Source: Topomyia yanbarensis
Taxonomy: Eukaryota; Arthropoda; Insecta; Diptera; Culicidae
Direction of reading: 5' to 3'
Assembly (NCBI RefSeq): GCF_030247195.1
Contig: NW_026683360.1
Coordinates: forward strand, 124,001 to 188,000
Length of the DNA stretch: 64,000 nt
Position 1 is the first letter of the stretch; every line of letters starts with the position of its first letter. Shown here piece by piece: positions 44,713 through 55,590 of this stretch. The position numbers were made by a program, and so were the translations under genes. Below the pieces are notes generated by a model. It ran no database searches, was not told the origin of the DNA, and saw only the letters and a program-made list of their open reading frames with translations.

Positions 44713-45227
44713 TTAATTTTTTAGTTGAAATTGTGATGAATCGGTTTTCCGTGCTGCAGTCATTACGGCAGCTTTCCTCTTTCTAATTGATGTGGGGTGG
44801 CCCACACTGGCTTGAACAACGTCAGCATATGAATGAACATTTAAGTTTTCGCAGGAGTTAACATTCACGGACGCTTGTTTGCTAGACTGGAAAAGGTCCG
44901 CAAGTTGCTGCTTGATCCCGCTTTCGATTCTACTCACGCATTCATTCAACAACTTGTTGGTCAGCTCATGTTGTGCCTTCTGTAGTTCAGCAACCGCGCT
45001 CTGTAGTTCCCCGCATTTTTTCAGTACATCATTCAGGCAAGACTGTTTTTACGACAGTCAAAACACACATATCGTAGCGCATTATTGCTTTTAAGGGCAC
45101 TTGCACTAGCGGTATTGAGATCCGCACATTTCTCATGTAGGATGTGATCGCAGCCGCCGAAACAATACACACGATCACTTGCTGACGAAATTTTCAAGGC
45201 ACACGCACTGCACAGCACAGTAGTCAT
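44713..45227 (-). pseudogene. LINE ORF1 N-terminal half with PHD-like finger
   Basis: The first frame (45227-45033) encodes a C4HC3 finger: CSAC, then CFGGC, H and C in HEKC, and CFDC at the end. The arrangement is that of a PHD finger, known in ORF1 of CR1-like LINEs. After a frame change the second piece (44952-44713) gives NECVSRIESGIKQQLADLFQ and a basic KRKAAV segment, a likely helical region. The protein continues at 43495 after the insertion. This supports a CR1/jockey-type two-ORF element. Confidence 0.7.
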
Positions 45228-45527
45228 CTGACTATCGGTGTTTCACGCTCTTCTTTGCTTCGCCCCGCGACAGGCCAACGAAGCAATAATAAGCCGCTGG
45301 TCACTGGTTGGCTTTTGTTGTGTCTGACCGGTGGCAATAGCAAAGCGTTTTATCGCTTTAGTTAAGTAGATTGCACTTTAAACGTTAAACAAACCGTATC
45401 ACCTTACAGAAAACTTTTTCACGCACCCGCTGGTGTCAATTTTGCGGCGGTAATTGATCTTTTTCCCGATCGAAAATTGATTTAATTAGACCACAACAAT
45501 TAACATCACCCGAACGAATTCAATCAC

Positions 45528-46235
45528 GGACAATCATAATAAAATATCAGGATAATGTGAACAGAAATTACGAAAATCGTGATTAAGATCTTGAAATCAA
45601 GAACATAAATAAACATAAATCTCTACTTGTGACTAAAATATCACGACAACGTAAATAGAAATCACGAAAATCATGGCAAAGTTCCTGAGCTCATGAACAT
45701 AAATCACATAACTCGTGATAAAAATGTCAAAAATCGTGACTAAGATCCTGAGATCATGAACATGAATTACTCTACTCATGACTAAAACGATAACGTGAAT
45801 AGAAATTACGAAATGTGCGACAATGATCCTGAAATCATGAACGTAAATCCCTCCAGTCTGACAGAAAAATCCGATAGCAAACTCATAAATAAAATAGCAC
45901 CGTAATGTGATGAGAAATCACAAAAATCGCGAATAAACTCCTGAAATCATGAACATTGTTTGACTGTCGGCTGTGTATTCCCAAATTATGAACAAGAATC
46001 ATAGCAAAAACTAAACATGTCTAGGGAACAACAACAGTAACCCAACCAAACATTCGAATGTAACGCCATGTATGTACTTGGGGTGAACTAGTTTTTTTAG
46101 AAACACAAATAGTTTCATGAATACGAGGTTTATTATTCACAATTTCAGGAAATTGGTCACGATTTTCGTAAATCGTTCAGTTCACGAAATCATGATCTTT
46201 TGTTCATGAATTTATGAACGGATTTTTTTCCGTGA
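45528..46235. mobile_element. Probable MITE with internal tandem repeats
   Basis: Degenerate repeats with the phrases AGAAATTACGAAAATCGTGA and GATCCTGAAATCATGAACAT recur from 45556 to 45960 (about five times, spacing 60-120 bases). Reversed copies appear near 46150-46220. Possible ends are TCACGGA (45527) and TCCGTGA (46229). This looks like an element with arrays at both ends in opposite orientation. The boundaries are approximate. Confidence 0.5.
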
Positions 46236-46450
46236 AGTGATTATTCGAATTCAATATCAGTAATAACCATGCGTCTCCATTCACAGTTTTTTTTTTAAAT
46301 TTTGACAGCTTATCGAAAGTTTTCGCAAAACTAACATAGACTCATTTTAGAAAGATAATTAAAAGCTTTAGAATGAGTATAGTGTGATCGCGGGCATTCA
46401 CGAGCGTCGTTGTTGGTATCGCATCAGAAGTTCGAATTCAATAAAAACTC

Positions 46451-48132
46451 GTGACAAACACTTTACGAAATTACACGGTTTACACCATAGTTAGTGATAA
46501 CGTTCAAATTATATCTTCATATAAACTTGCAGTAAAAAGAGAACCCGTTAAATTGACTAAATCAATAATCAATCATGAAAAACTCAATAACGACTTCCAA
46601 AATTTCATAGAAAACATCGAGTTGATTGATGATGTAGATGTATGTCTTACAAATATCATCACAACCTACAATTCTTTACTTGCGGAAAACACTAGAACGG
46701 TCTCCAAAACGCTTAAATGTAAAGGCGTTTTTTGCCCCTGGATCAATTTCGATTTGTGGACACTGATTAAAATCAAAAGTAATTATCTGAAACGAGTAAA
46801 AAATAACCCCAATGATGAAAACCTCAAAGCTCTTCTGCAACACATAACTAAAAAAGTTAATGTAATGAAAAAGCGGTGCAAAAAGGCTTACTTTGAAAAC
46901 CTTCTATCCAACACAACTCATTCAAAACTTTGGAAAAATATTAATACCATTTTTGGTCGTTCAAAGTCGGATGTTCCCATCAGCCTAATTTGTGATGACA
47001 TCAGAGTCACTGAAACTAAAGAAGTATGTAATGTTTTCAACGAATATTTCTCTAGTATTGGCAAAAATTTGGCTGACAATATTCCCACGAGTCCCAACTC
47101 AAATCCTATTACAAATATACAACACGTCCAAGAAACAATCTTCTTGCGTCCTGCAACCATAAACAAAGTGATCCTTTTGATTAAAGACCTCGAAAAAAAT
47201 AACAGTTGTGGTCCTGATAAGATCCCCGCTAGTGTTCTTAAGAGTAACTGTACCACTTTTGCAAACATCCTAACCAAAGCTTTTAATTTAATAATTCAAA
47301 CCGGCAGGTACCCAGACTGTTTAAAAATAGCCCGAGTAATTCCAATTTTCAAAGCTGGTGATCCAAACCAACCTTGCAACTATAGACCAATTTCAACATT
47401 GTACGTTTTCAATAAAATTCTTGAGAAATTGCTCATCACTCGACTACTCGAGTTTTTGAACAAACACAACATAATTTACAACTACCAGTATGGGTTCAGG
47501 CAGGGCTGCAGCACTTTAATTGCAATGACCGAACTAATTGACTCCATCATTAGTCAAATTGATAGCAAAAGAATTGTTGGTGCCCTTTTTCTGGACCTAA
47601 AAAAAGCATTCGATACTCTGGATTACTCAATCCTGCTTAAGAAGTTAGAATGCTATGGTATCAGGGGATTAGCAAATCATATTATTCGTAGCTATCTGTC
47701 GTATAGGAACCAATTCGTATCTATTGGAGACTCGTGTAGCTCTTATAGACCAATAGAAATAGGAGTGCCCCAAGGCAGTAATATTGGGCCACTGTTATTT
47801 TTATTGTATATCAATGACCTAGGTAGACTCGGGTTAAAAGGGACTCCTCGTCTTTTCGCGGATGACACAGCGTTGTTCTACCCGAACAACAACTGCCTGG
47901 ATATTGTACGCGACATTGAATCGGATTTAAAAACACTAACGACGTATTTCAACGAAAACCTTCTTTCCTTGAACCTATCAAAAACTAAATACATGCTGTT
48001 TCGTTCATCTAGAAGAGCTATAGGCGTGCATCCAGACCCAAGAATGGGACAGTCTGTAATTCAGGAAACTAACTGCTTCAAATATTTAGGACTTCACTTA
48101 GACCCCACACTCTCCTGGATTGAGCATATAAC
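46451..48132 (+). CDS. LINE ORF2 reverse transcriptase (open, cut by insertion)
   Basis: The frame is open for 561 codons up to the insertion point. Motifs in order: SCGPDKIPASVLKSN (about residue 255), ARVIPIFKAGDPNQPCNYRP (about 295-315), YQYGFRQGCST, LFLDLKKAFDTLDYSILL (about 381-398), GVPQGSNIGPLLFLLYINDL (438-457), the catalytic FADDTALF (about 470), LSLNLSKTKYMLF, and NCFKYLGLHLDPTLSWIEHI just before the break. The upstream part resembles the connector between endonuclease and reverse transcriptase of CR1/L2-like elements. No stop or frameshift is visible, so this copy was probably young when the hAT jumped in. As it stands the frame runs 71 codons into the hAT terminal repeats, encoding Arg/Gly/Phe-rich sequence, and stops at 48346. 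Confidence 0.88.
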
Positions 48133-48139
48133 TAGAGAT

Positions 48140-48395
48140 GGTCGGGTTCGGGTTTTTAGACCCGAAATCCGGACCCGACCCGAACCCGACAAGTTTCGGG
48201 TCGGGTTCGGGTTTTATAAATTTATGCTTCTCGGGTTCGGGTCGGGTTCCGGGTTTTCAAATTTGAAATTCTCGGGCTCGGGTCAGGTCCGGGTTTTTAA
48301 AATTTTGAACTTTCGGGCTCGGGTCGGGTTCGGGTTTTTCAAATAAGGAATTGTCGGGGTCGGGTCGGGTTCGGGGTTTGAACAAAACGACCCAA
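48140..48395. repeat. Left subterminal CGGGTT repeat array of the hAT element
   Basis: About five units of 50-60 bases, each containing CGGGTCGGGTTCGGGTTT followed by an AT-rich spacer such as CAAATTTGAAATTCT. The same-strand array recurs at the right end (51730-51845), so these are direct rather than inverted between ends. Only the outer 16 bases are inverted. Confidence 0.9.
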
Positions 48396-48949
48396 CCATT
48401 TCTTGACGCTGTCTATACACAAAGCCCAATCTCTTTTTATACTTCGTGATACGAATGGAAGACACATATAACCGTACCAAATGGTAGCACCTTTAAATCA
48501 CTAGAATTCGTCGTTTGTTCTGGTGCTTAAATATAGTATTTTTTCATTCTTGTATAAAATTATTTCCTTTCAGATTCGCAAACTGACTGAATTATTTTAT
48601 GTTTTAAAGGAACATTCATGAGAGAGCATTCAACAATACGTGTCTCACATCTAAAATCTCTTTGCGATTTATTTTTAATGATAATTAGTAATAAATCAAG
48701 TCAACAGGAATTTATCGGAAACTATTGGTTCAACTGTCTGTTTTAAAATATTAATTTTGACAGGTACTTTAAAACCGATATGTAGGCCGCGGTCAGAGTA
48801 AACGCGTAAAACTCATCTAAAGCGTACAGCAAATAGTGTCAAAGCGAGTAGAAATCTACGGGAAGTAGAAACAATAAAAAAATCTATTGATGCGCTCCTG
48901 ATTGGTCGTTTTGACAGTCGCGAGAAATCGAGCAGTGCGTGTTGCGAGT

Positions 48950-49974
48950 GGGTGCGCGACGTTAGGCATACATACGTTAGGCATAAGTACGTTAGGCATA
49001 ATGGACGTTCGACACAATGGACGATTGGCATAATATACGTTTTTTCAGATTAGAAAAAGACGCTTTGCTATACCATACCTTCGCATAACTTTAGCGAGAG
49101 ACTCCAAAATGAAAAATACCATGCGAGATATTTAATCCTTGCAAGTGTAGAGTTTTTTTTCTATTTTTTCTCTGGACGAGATGAAGAAAATGTCCCTTCA
49201 TTTAAGGGAACAGTTTAGGTACAAGTTCATTTCAAGCCTCTTAGATGTATTACCAATGCAGTTGCGTCCAAATATTTAAAAAAAGAAAAATAATGAACAG
49301 ACATTAAGTTTTTGTTTACAAACAACATGGGCATGAAGGGGTGTGCGTTATTTTTATTTATTTCGTCTTCGGCATATACCGTACAGTTAATTATTAATAC
49401 AATTGTTAACGTCAATATTAAAAATTTTCAATTGCTAACTTATAACTAAATTTAGTGGTATGCAGGTCGTAAACTAGAGCAGTTTCGTTGAATTTGCTAC
49501 AACATCTGTTCACCGGATTATTCTGGCCATAAGCTGTACGATGTCTAGGAATCCACAAAGGCGGACGATTCCTTATACCACGAGGAGGAACAAACAATCA
49601 ATTCATACCTATTCATACCTTAATATAAAATAGAACGATTTTAAACAAGAGTTTTAGCCTATTTTAGAGATGTGTAATTTGTTCTACATCTTTTATTTGA
49701 GTTATTGAGGTATTTACAATACAATAAAATGTTGATCGAGTTTTATCAGCTTCCAGAGTAATTCTACAACATCAAAAAATTTAAAACATTTGCGCTCTTA
49801 CCACCCGAGGCTGTTATCACCACAAAAAGTTATTTCCTTAAAGGATACTTCAACATGACTAATGCTTAACGTCCATTATGCCAATCGTCCATTATGCCTG
49901 ACGTCCATTATGCCTAACGTACGTATGCCAAACGTCCGTATGCCTAACGTATTTATGCCTGATGGGGAACACCC
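48950..49974. mobile_element. 1.0-kb MITE nested in the hAT, 9-bp duplication
   Basis: Ends GGGTG and CACCC with inverted arrays of GTTAGGCATA / TATGCCTAAC units (48960-49040 and 49863-49962). The 9-base duplication GTTGCGAGT is exact at 48941-48949 and 49975-49983. Nine bases and G-starting ends would suit a Mutator-like origin, which is an inference. It contains a fragment of a LINE and a piece of the piggyBac-like MITE terminus (49315-49342). Confidence 0.9.
49355..49600 (-). pseudogene. Jockey-like LINE ORF2 C-terminus and 3' end fragment
   Basis: Minus-strand translation gives PPRGIRNRPPLWIPRHRTAY with GQNNPVNRCCSKFNETALVY, equivalent to the C-terminus of the LINE at 39897-41390 (RTEYGQNEPIRAMCNVFN). 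It is followed by a short 3' UTR and an AAATAAATAAAAAT tail (49348-49362 on the minus strand). A severely 5'-truncated LINE insertion, about 245 bases, nested in the 1.0-kb MITE. Confidence 0.8.
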
Positions 49975-50029
49975 GTTGCGAGTGCACTTAACGGTAATAT
50001 TTTTTGCTATATATTGAATATTAATTGTC

Positions 50030-50815
50030 CATTAACCCTACACCCAAAACATACCCGGTAAGATTCGCTTACATTATTGCAATAAATGCGTGCGAAAATT
50101 GCAAGCGTTCTGGTAATGTGCAAAAATTGCAAGAATCTTCCTTGCATGTAATGCAAGAAACAGAAAAAACGAGTTTTGCCTATGTATTAGCGATGCATGT
50201 GTATTGGTGACCAATATGCGTTAGATAAAAAAGACAGCTGGTATTGAAAAACGAACCTTACACGAACAGATCACTAATCAATACCTTATCCATCCAACCA
50301 TGCTATCAGATAATTGTAAGTGGATAAAAGTCATATATAAATATTTGGATGAATTCACGATTAATGAAAAAAGTAAAGCACGCACCCCTAGATTTGAACT
50401 CATGCCATTGAGTATCGTAGCACAGACCATAGGCACTGATCTATTCTTACACATAAAAGCCGAGCGTTAAAAGTCGTACAATCAGCACATCCGGAATTCG
50501 ATGCTGCCTCGTGTGTAATGAATAAGCCACAATATTGCGTTTGAAGATGTTGGTGAGAAATGAATAAAAAGCAGACGGTGAATAAAAACTCGGCGTGCGT
50601 TGCCATACAAACCGGCATAGGCACGTGAATGTGGTGGCAATCCTGTGACAGTGTGTTGAAGAAACGTATGTAGATATAGCAAGAGATGAAGTGTTTTATA
50701 TGCTTGCAAACATTGCAAGCGGCTTTAACTGCAAAATTGCAAGCGATGCTAACATTATTTGCAAGTGATTGTCGCTTACAATTATTGCAAGAGGTTTTTG
50801 TTTTGGGTTTCATGA
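50030..50815. mobile_element. Probable MITE with ATTGCAAGCG arrays, nested in the hAT
   Basis: Several ATTGCAAGCG-like units lie at 50095-50155 and again at 50702-50795. The outer parts pair as inverted repeats, with ACACCCAAAACATACC on the left and GGTTTTTGTTTTGGGTTT on the right. The middle holds a tRNA-like segment on the minus strand. Ends and duplication are not certain. Confidence 0.6.
50385..50460 (-). other. tRNA-like B-box segment
   Basis: On the minus strand GAGTTCAAATCTAGG is a perfect B-box pattern (GTTCRANNC) near 50389-50403. An A-box is less clear upstream. It may be a SINE head captured by the MITE or a tRNA pseudogene. Confidence 0.4.
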
Positions 50816-50827
50816 CTTTTTATCTAA

Positions 50828-51075
50828 GTAAACGGTTTTGTGGGATACATTCGTACCCCAGAACTAAAATCGCTCTAATATGCCTAATTTTTATTAAATT
50901 TATAATTAAATTGGATAGTTCTATTCTAAAACATACAATTTTACACAAGTTTTTCGCTTACTATGTATCGATGTTATTCTTTTAAAAAAAGATATAAGAA
51001 TGTCTTCGGAATTATGTGAACATGACAAAACATTAACGTAAATGGTTTTGTGGGGTACATTTGTACCCCAAACAA
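50828..51075. repeat. Direct repeat with inner palindrome
   Basis: GTAAACGGTTTTGTGGGATA with CATTCGTACCCCA at 50828-50861 recurs as GTAAATGGTTTTGTGGGGTA with CATTTGTACCCCA at 51039-51072. Each holds a TGGGGTAC / GTACCCCA palindrome. Inside the hAT element; perhaps the two ends of a further small insertion. Confidence 0.65.
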
Positions 51076-51729
51076 ACTTTAAGCGGGCACTGTTAAGTTG
51101 GTCAAATGCAATAAATAGGTTGTACTTGCTTTAATGGATGTTTTATAATAATCAAATTGATTTATGATAAAGATTGCTTGCAGTTAAAATAAACTGTAAC
51201 CATTGACTAAAAAGGGCGTTGTAGCCCGGCGACGATTTCACAATTCCCATATATTGAAATCACAAATTTGGTGGTACTGCTGTGGCTAATTACCATAGCT
51301 AATTTAATACATGTGATAAATTATACAAAACTGCCTTGCAGGAATGGTTTTACATTTCTTAGAAAAGAAATGTATAGAATTCACTTTTGATACAAAATTA
51401 GAAATTTTGGTTAAGTACGACGGGCAAGGTTGTCTAAAACTGTCAACATTAAGTTTTTTTGTTTCCCCATGAGTTAGCGACCGATTTATTCTACATTCCG
51501 GTTAATATATCGACGATTTGTAAGTTTCTCATAACATTACAAATTCGACGTTCAATGATAGCAAATAAAAATGCGGATTCTACTCGCCAGTGATTCGTTT
51601 TGCCATAGGCAGATATAACTCAACGCGTATGGTGCTACTTCAGATTCGAATGGTTCTACTATTCTAAGATGAGCCTAGGGTGCCTAAAATTAAAAATCTT
51701 CGAGATCTTTGGTGGATTCTCCATATTAG

Positions 51730-51850
51730 CAAGTTGGGTTCGGATCGGGTTTCTCAAATTAAAAATTTTCGGGTTCGGGTCGGGTTCGGGTTTTCAAATT
51801 TTAAAATTCTCGGGTTCGGGTCGGGTTCGGGTTCGAAAAAATTGAAACCC
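51730..51850. repeat. Right subterminal CGGGTT repeat array of the hAT element
   Basis: Three units with the same CGGGTTCGGGT core and TTTTCAAATTTTAAAAT spacer as the left array, in the same orientation, ending next to the terminal repeat at 51846-51861. Confidence 0.9.
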
Positions 51851-51869
51851 GACCATCTCTACATATAAC

Positions 51870-52434
51870 ATCTATAGAGAGAAAAGTTGCATCGTTATGT
51901 GGGCCTATGCGTAAAGTATGCTCTTTTGTTCCCCAGCATGTACTTCTAAAATTTTATTATGCGCACATCCACTCATTGCTGAACTACCTTGTATCTGTGT
52001 GGGGCCGTGCCAGTATCTCGAATCTGAAAAAGCTACAAACGCTTCAAAACAGATGTCTTAAAATTATTTATAAAAAACCATTTATGTACCCTACTATATT
52101 GTTATACAATAATAATGCCCATAACATTTTACCTTTGCTTGGGTTGACTAACTACCAAACAATAATATACATCCACAATGCTTTGCATAATACTATTGCT
52201 AATAATAATCTAGAATTGACAACAGGCATTCGAGCTCACAGCACTAGACAAGCCAATCATTTATTATACTCCAGAGTATCCACGAACCTTGGTCAAACAC
52301 GCATTTCTTTCATCGGACCTAAGTTATTCAACCAACTTCCTACTGATTTAAAGCAAATCCTAACATGTCGCACTCGTTTCCAAGCAAAATTGAAAATAAT
52401 TTTAAAAAATAAAATAGGAGAATTTTTAATATAA
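51870..52434 (+). CDS. LINE ORF2 C-terminal part after the hAT insertion
   Basis: It continues the frame of 46451-48132: the duplicated bases and following codons read in phase, with no stop until the TAA at 52432-52434. It encodes KLQTLQNRCLKIIYKKP and RVSTNLGQTRISFIGPKLFN, matching the C-terminal domain that follows the reverse transcriptase in CR1/L2-like and jockey-like LINEs. The usual function is unknown, possibly nucleic-acid binding. It has no start of its own and would not be expressed separately. Confidence 0.82.
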
Positions 52435-52552
52435 ACTTCGTTCACCACCAATCGAGCTTATTCCTTTAGCTATAATTGGTTAACTTTCTTTTTAATAAAA
52501 ACAATTGATAAATGCATTTTTTCTAGCAATAAGTAATAAATAAATTTAAATT

Positions 52553-55500
52553 ATTATGAGCTTCCTGCAAAGCTACGATGGGTACTCGCCGTAGCTTCTT
52601 GTCAAATTTTGTGTTTTGTCGGTCTCGTATTGTTTTTTTTTTGTTCTCAGCGTTTCGGCGATTCGTAACTTTGTTTTGTTGTGCTGACCTTTTTTTTGTA
52701 CGCTGAAAACTGATGTGTCCACTACCAGGGGGCTCCGTTTGTGAGCTTTTTGGTGTGAGGGTAAGAGGCGGGCTATTAAAAAAAACAGTTATCGAAACAC
52801 TAACTAAACCAACTAGTGATTTACTTTTGGCGATTTCACGATGTAATTTTATCACGCGGATAATTTTGGTGAAGTTATGGAATGCATAAAATCAACCTTT
52901 TCTTTGAAAAACGACAATAACCGTATGTAGTTCCTATGGTCAAATAATTCAAAAAACAATTGAGTTATGCCTTTCAAAAGGCTGTCAAAAATTAATTTTA
53001 CGTTAACATCACCTAAAATCTCGCGAAAATGTCTCTGACGGCTCAGCTGATACGAAAAAAATACTAGTGAAAGTGCCACATAACCTTCATATATTGACTT
53101 TAGTCCGAGCTCGCCTCACTGTGCGGCGGCGGCATACACCTCTAATTGAAATGTCTTTTTGTTCGTTTCTTTCGTTCGTTTTAGTCCACAGTTTACCTAA
53201 AATTACGAACAAAACCAGAAAAGTAAGTCTGCAATTAAAAGATAATCATACATTGCTCAATGTAGTTAATCAAAATTGATGAAATCTAGTTCCAAAGACT
53301 CAGCCCATTCTACAAAAGCAACAGAAAAGTGGCTCGCTTGCAGTCAATTCCATTCTATTTCCATCGCATTTGATTTCAATGATTTTAATACTAATCTGGA
53401 TTCCAGACACTCTATAAATCGGATGATCTACCTATATTCCACAGACCAGACACGAATTTGAAAAAAAAAACTCACAACAAACATTCCGCGAGGGCTCCAT
53501 GATACAAGATAGCACACGAATGGGTGAGATATGCCAGAAATGTGCACACCCACTCGACTACCCATCAGCATGGTTTATTAATCTACTCCTTTCCCAGAAC
53601 CACCAGCGCGCTTATTCACGCTATAGCGAAGTGCTCATAATTCAGGATAAATAAACACTGCACGAGTAATTTGATAACTACAATTCGGAGGTAAACTGTC
53701 AAAACTTTCCAATCAACGATGAGAGATGCCGTATTTAGGTGTAAACCTTCGGCTAAAATACTAGCTTACCTACTTTGCGGGGGATTGTGAGAGTAAATAC
53801 CACGGCAATGGTCTGAACCGAAACGGCCTCGGCGGTGCTAACAACTGGGATACTGGAGCTGAAATTAATTCAATTTAGTGTCGGCAGTACCTACCTACCT
53901 TGCTTTGTTCCGGTGGGACCTCATTAGCACAGATTACCAGCGGTGTTTGGAGACCTGTTTTAGGGTGTCCCCCAGGCTGCACCCACTACGCGAAGCGAAT
54001 TTAACTAGTAGCTGTTGGAGAAACAGTGCCACCAGCTTGTTTTGTGGAAATAGACCTTTTTCGACGAGATTTGTGTCGGTAGTAAAAATTGTAAATAAAG
54101 CCTTTACTTTTTTGCTTTCATTGGTCATTTTGTTCCTGTTGTTACGACTCTCGGTCAAAGTAGGTCATACCTGGCCAGAAATATCAAATAATGTTTTCAA
54201 ACACAGCAGTATAATATTCCCCGAATGTCTGGCGTAAGCGAGCTTAATTGTTCCGGTTAATGTCATTTGCAGTGCCAACACCGTATAAACAAATGTGTAT
54301 ATGCTACAGTGGGTGATTAATCATGATAATTTAATGAGTGTGAAATTTCCTCTCATTATCCCACAACGAAGCATCTACATCAACTGCTAATAACTAGGTT
54401 GCCTTTTTGTTTTTACTTACAGGTAGCCGAAGCGTGCAGACAGTGGATTTCTTTGTTGCGCAAGGTGCTAACATTAGCTGCGAAGCTACCGGATAAAAGG
54501 TACAGTCATCAATTTTCTTCTCTTAATCTAGCAATTTTCCGGACAACTGATAAGTCCATCACGCGGTTCAGTGCACAGCGTCTAACAGCTATCCTATAGG
54601 GCTGAGCACAGGCTGTACGCTGTAGGACGGATCAAACAATCAACAAATCAAATACCTCCCCAGGGAGCGAAATAGTTCGGAACGAACCTTCAATGAATAC
54701 GTAATCGACAATCATTTGATGGATTTGTTTCATTTCCCGTTTCGGACAAGGTGGGCGATGGCCGAATGTGAGTTGTGTGAGATTGTGTGGTTGATGGAAT
54801 TGATTAATTAGGATCGTTCGGATAAAATTGCTGTTTTTCATCATATTATCCATAGAAGGTGAATTTCTCCATTCAGTAGAGAAACAAAAATAACAGAATT
54901 CATTCTTAAACTTCACTCAGAGACGAATGTACCAACCGTACGGACCAGAACAGACTAATAAACGAACTTTTTGGGACGTAAAATAGCGATATTCTTCCTG
55001 TTATGTTCACCTTTCCCTAAAAGGTTTAACTGTGAAGAATAATCTAGGTAAGCCATAGTCTCAGGAAAAATCAAGAAATTATGATTCGTGGTCTCTTTGA
55101 GAATCGTGCCCCCTCTGGTACCCCCAGTGGGTATCAGCCATCGTCTGTTTAGTACTTTTATATCTGAGCATGTTCCCATTAGGAAAATGTTTGTTTTTCC
55201 TCGAGTTATAACTATCGCCAACGTCACAAAGTTACACATCGCTGAATTTCCACTTTCCACAGCCACAAATTTTCCCGTCACCAAATTTCCTCACTTTTAG
55301 AACAACATACCCGGTTGTTTATAGTCGCGTATACCGCCGCGCCGCGCCGTCGGGAGTTGTTTTTTATGGTAACTACACTCATTTGGCAGGCCAAACAGAT
55401 CTCGCCACGGTCGAGGCACCTCGTATGAAATGTGCTCCCGGAATGTCGTTAATGAAAATATGACTCCCAGCTGATGACGATTTTCGACAAGACTAACAAC

Positions 55501-55558
55501 AGCTGCTGCTGCTGCTATCATGCTCGCTGGCGTAGTTCGGGGATGCTGACGGTGATGA

Positions 55559-55590
<32 letters not shown>

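Larger units (their letters stand above)
39645..45480 (-). mobile_element. Jockey/CR1-like two-ORF LINE, nearly full length but broken
   Basis: Minus-strand order: ORF1 with a PHD-like finger (45227) and a long N-terminal part, an insertion (43500-44712), the rest of ORF1 with CCHC knuckles (to 42624), then ORF2 with repeats, endonuclease and reverse transcriptase (42545 to 39897). A 3' UTR ends in AAAT repeats at 39641-39662. The 5' end is not sharply defined (about 45480). Frameshifts and a deletion between endonuclease and reverse transcriptase make it inactive. Confidence 0.8.
48133..51861. mobile_element. hAT-type element (3.73 kb) inside the LINE, exact 8-bp duplication
   Basis: Terminal repeats TAGAGATGGTCGGGTT and AACCCGACCATCTCTA are perfect over 16 bases. 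The duplication CATATAAC at 48125-48132 and 51862-51869 is exact. TAG-G-TG starts and 8-base duplications fit the hAT superfamily (compare the Ac-type ends). Subterminal regions carry direct CGGGTTCGGGTCGGGTT repeats at both ends. No transposase ORF is found, so it is non-autonomous. It contains at least two nested elements (48950-49974 and about 50030-50815). Confidence 0.95.
46440..52552 (+). mobile_element. 5'-truncated LINE (CR1/L2-like), split by a hAT element
   Basis: It starts close to the reverse transcriptase, with the endonuclease missing, so it is 5' truncated. ORF2 runs to 48132, is interrupted by a 3.73-kb hAT insertion, and resumes at 51870 in the same frame to 52434. The 3' UTR ends in a T/A-rich AATAAATAAAT tail near 52536-52552. 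No target duplication was found. Confidence 0.85.

Noticed and set aside
48133..48346. Arg/Gly/Phe-rich C-terminus of the long LINE ORF
   Set aside because: It is read-through into hAT terminal repeats after insertion, not a real protein domain.
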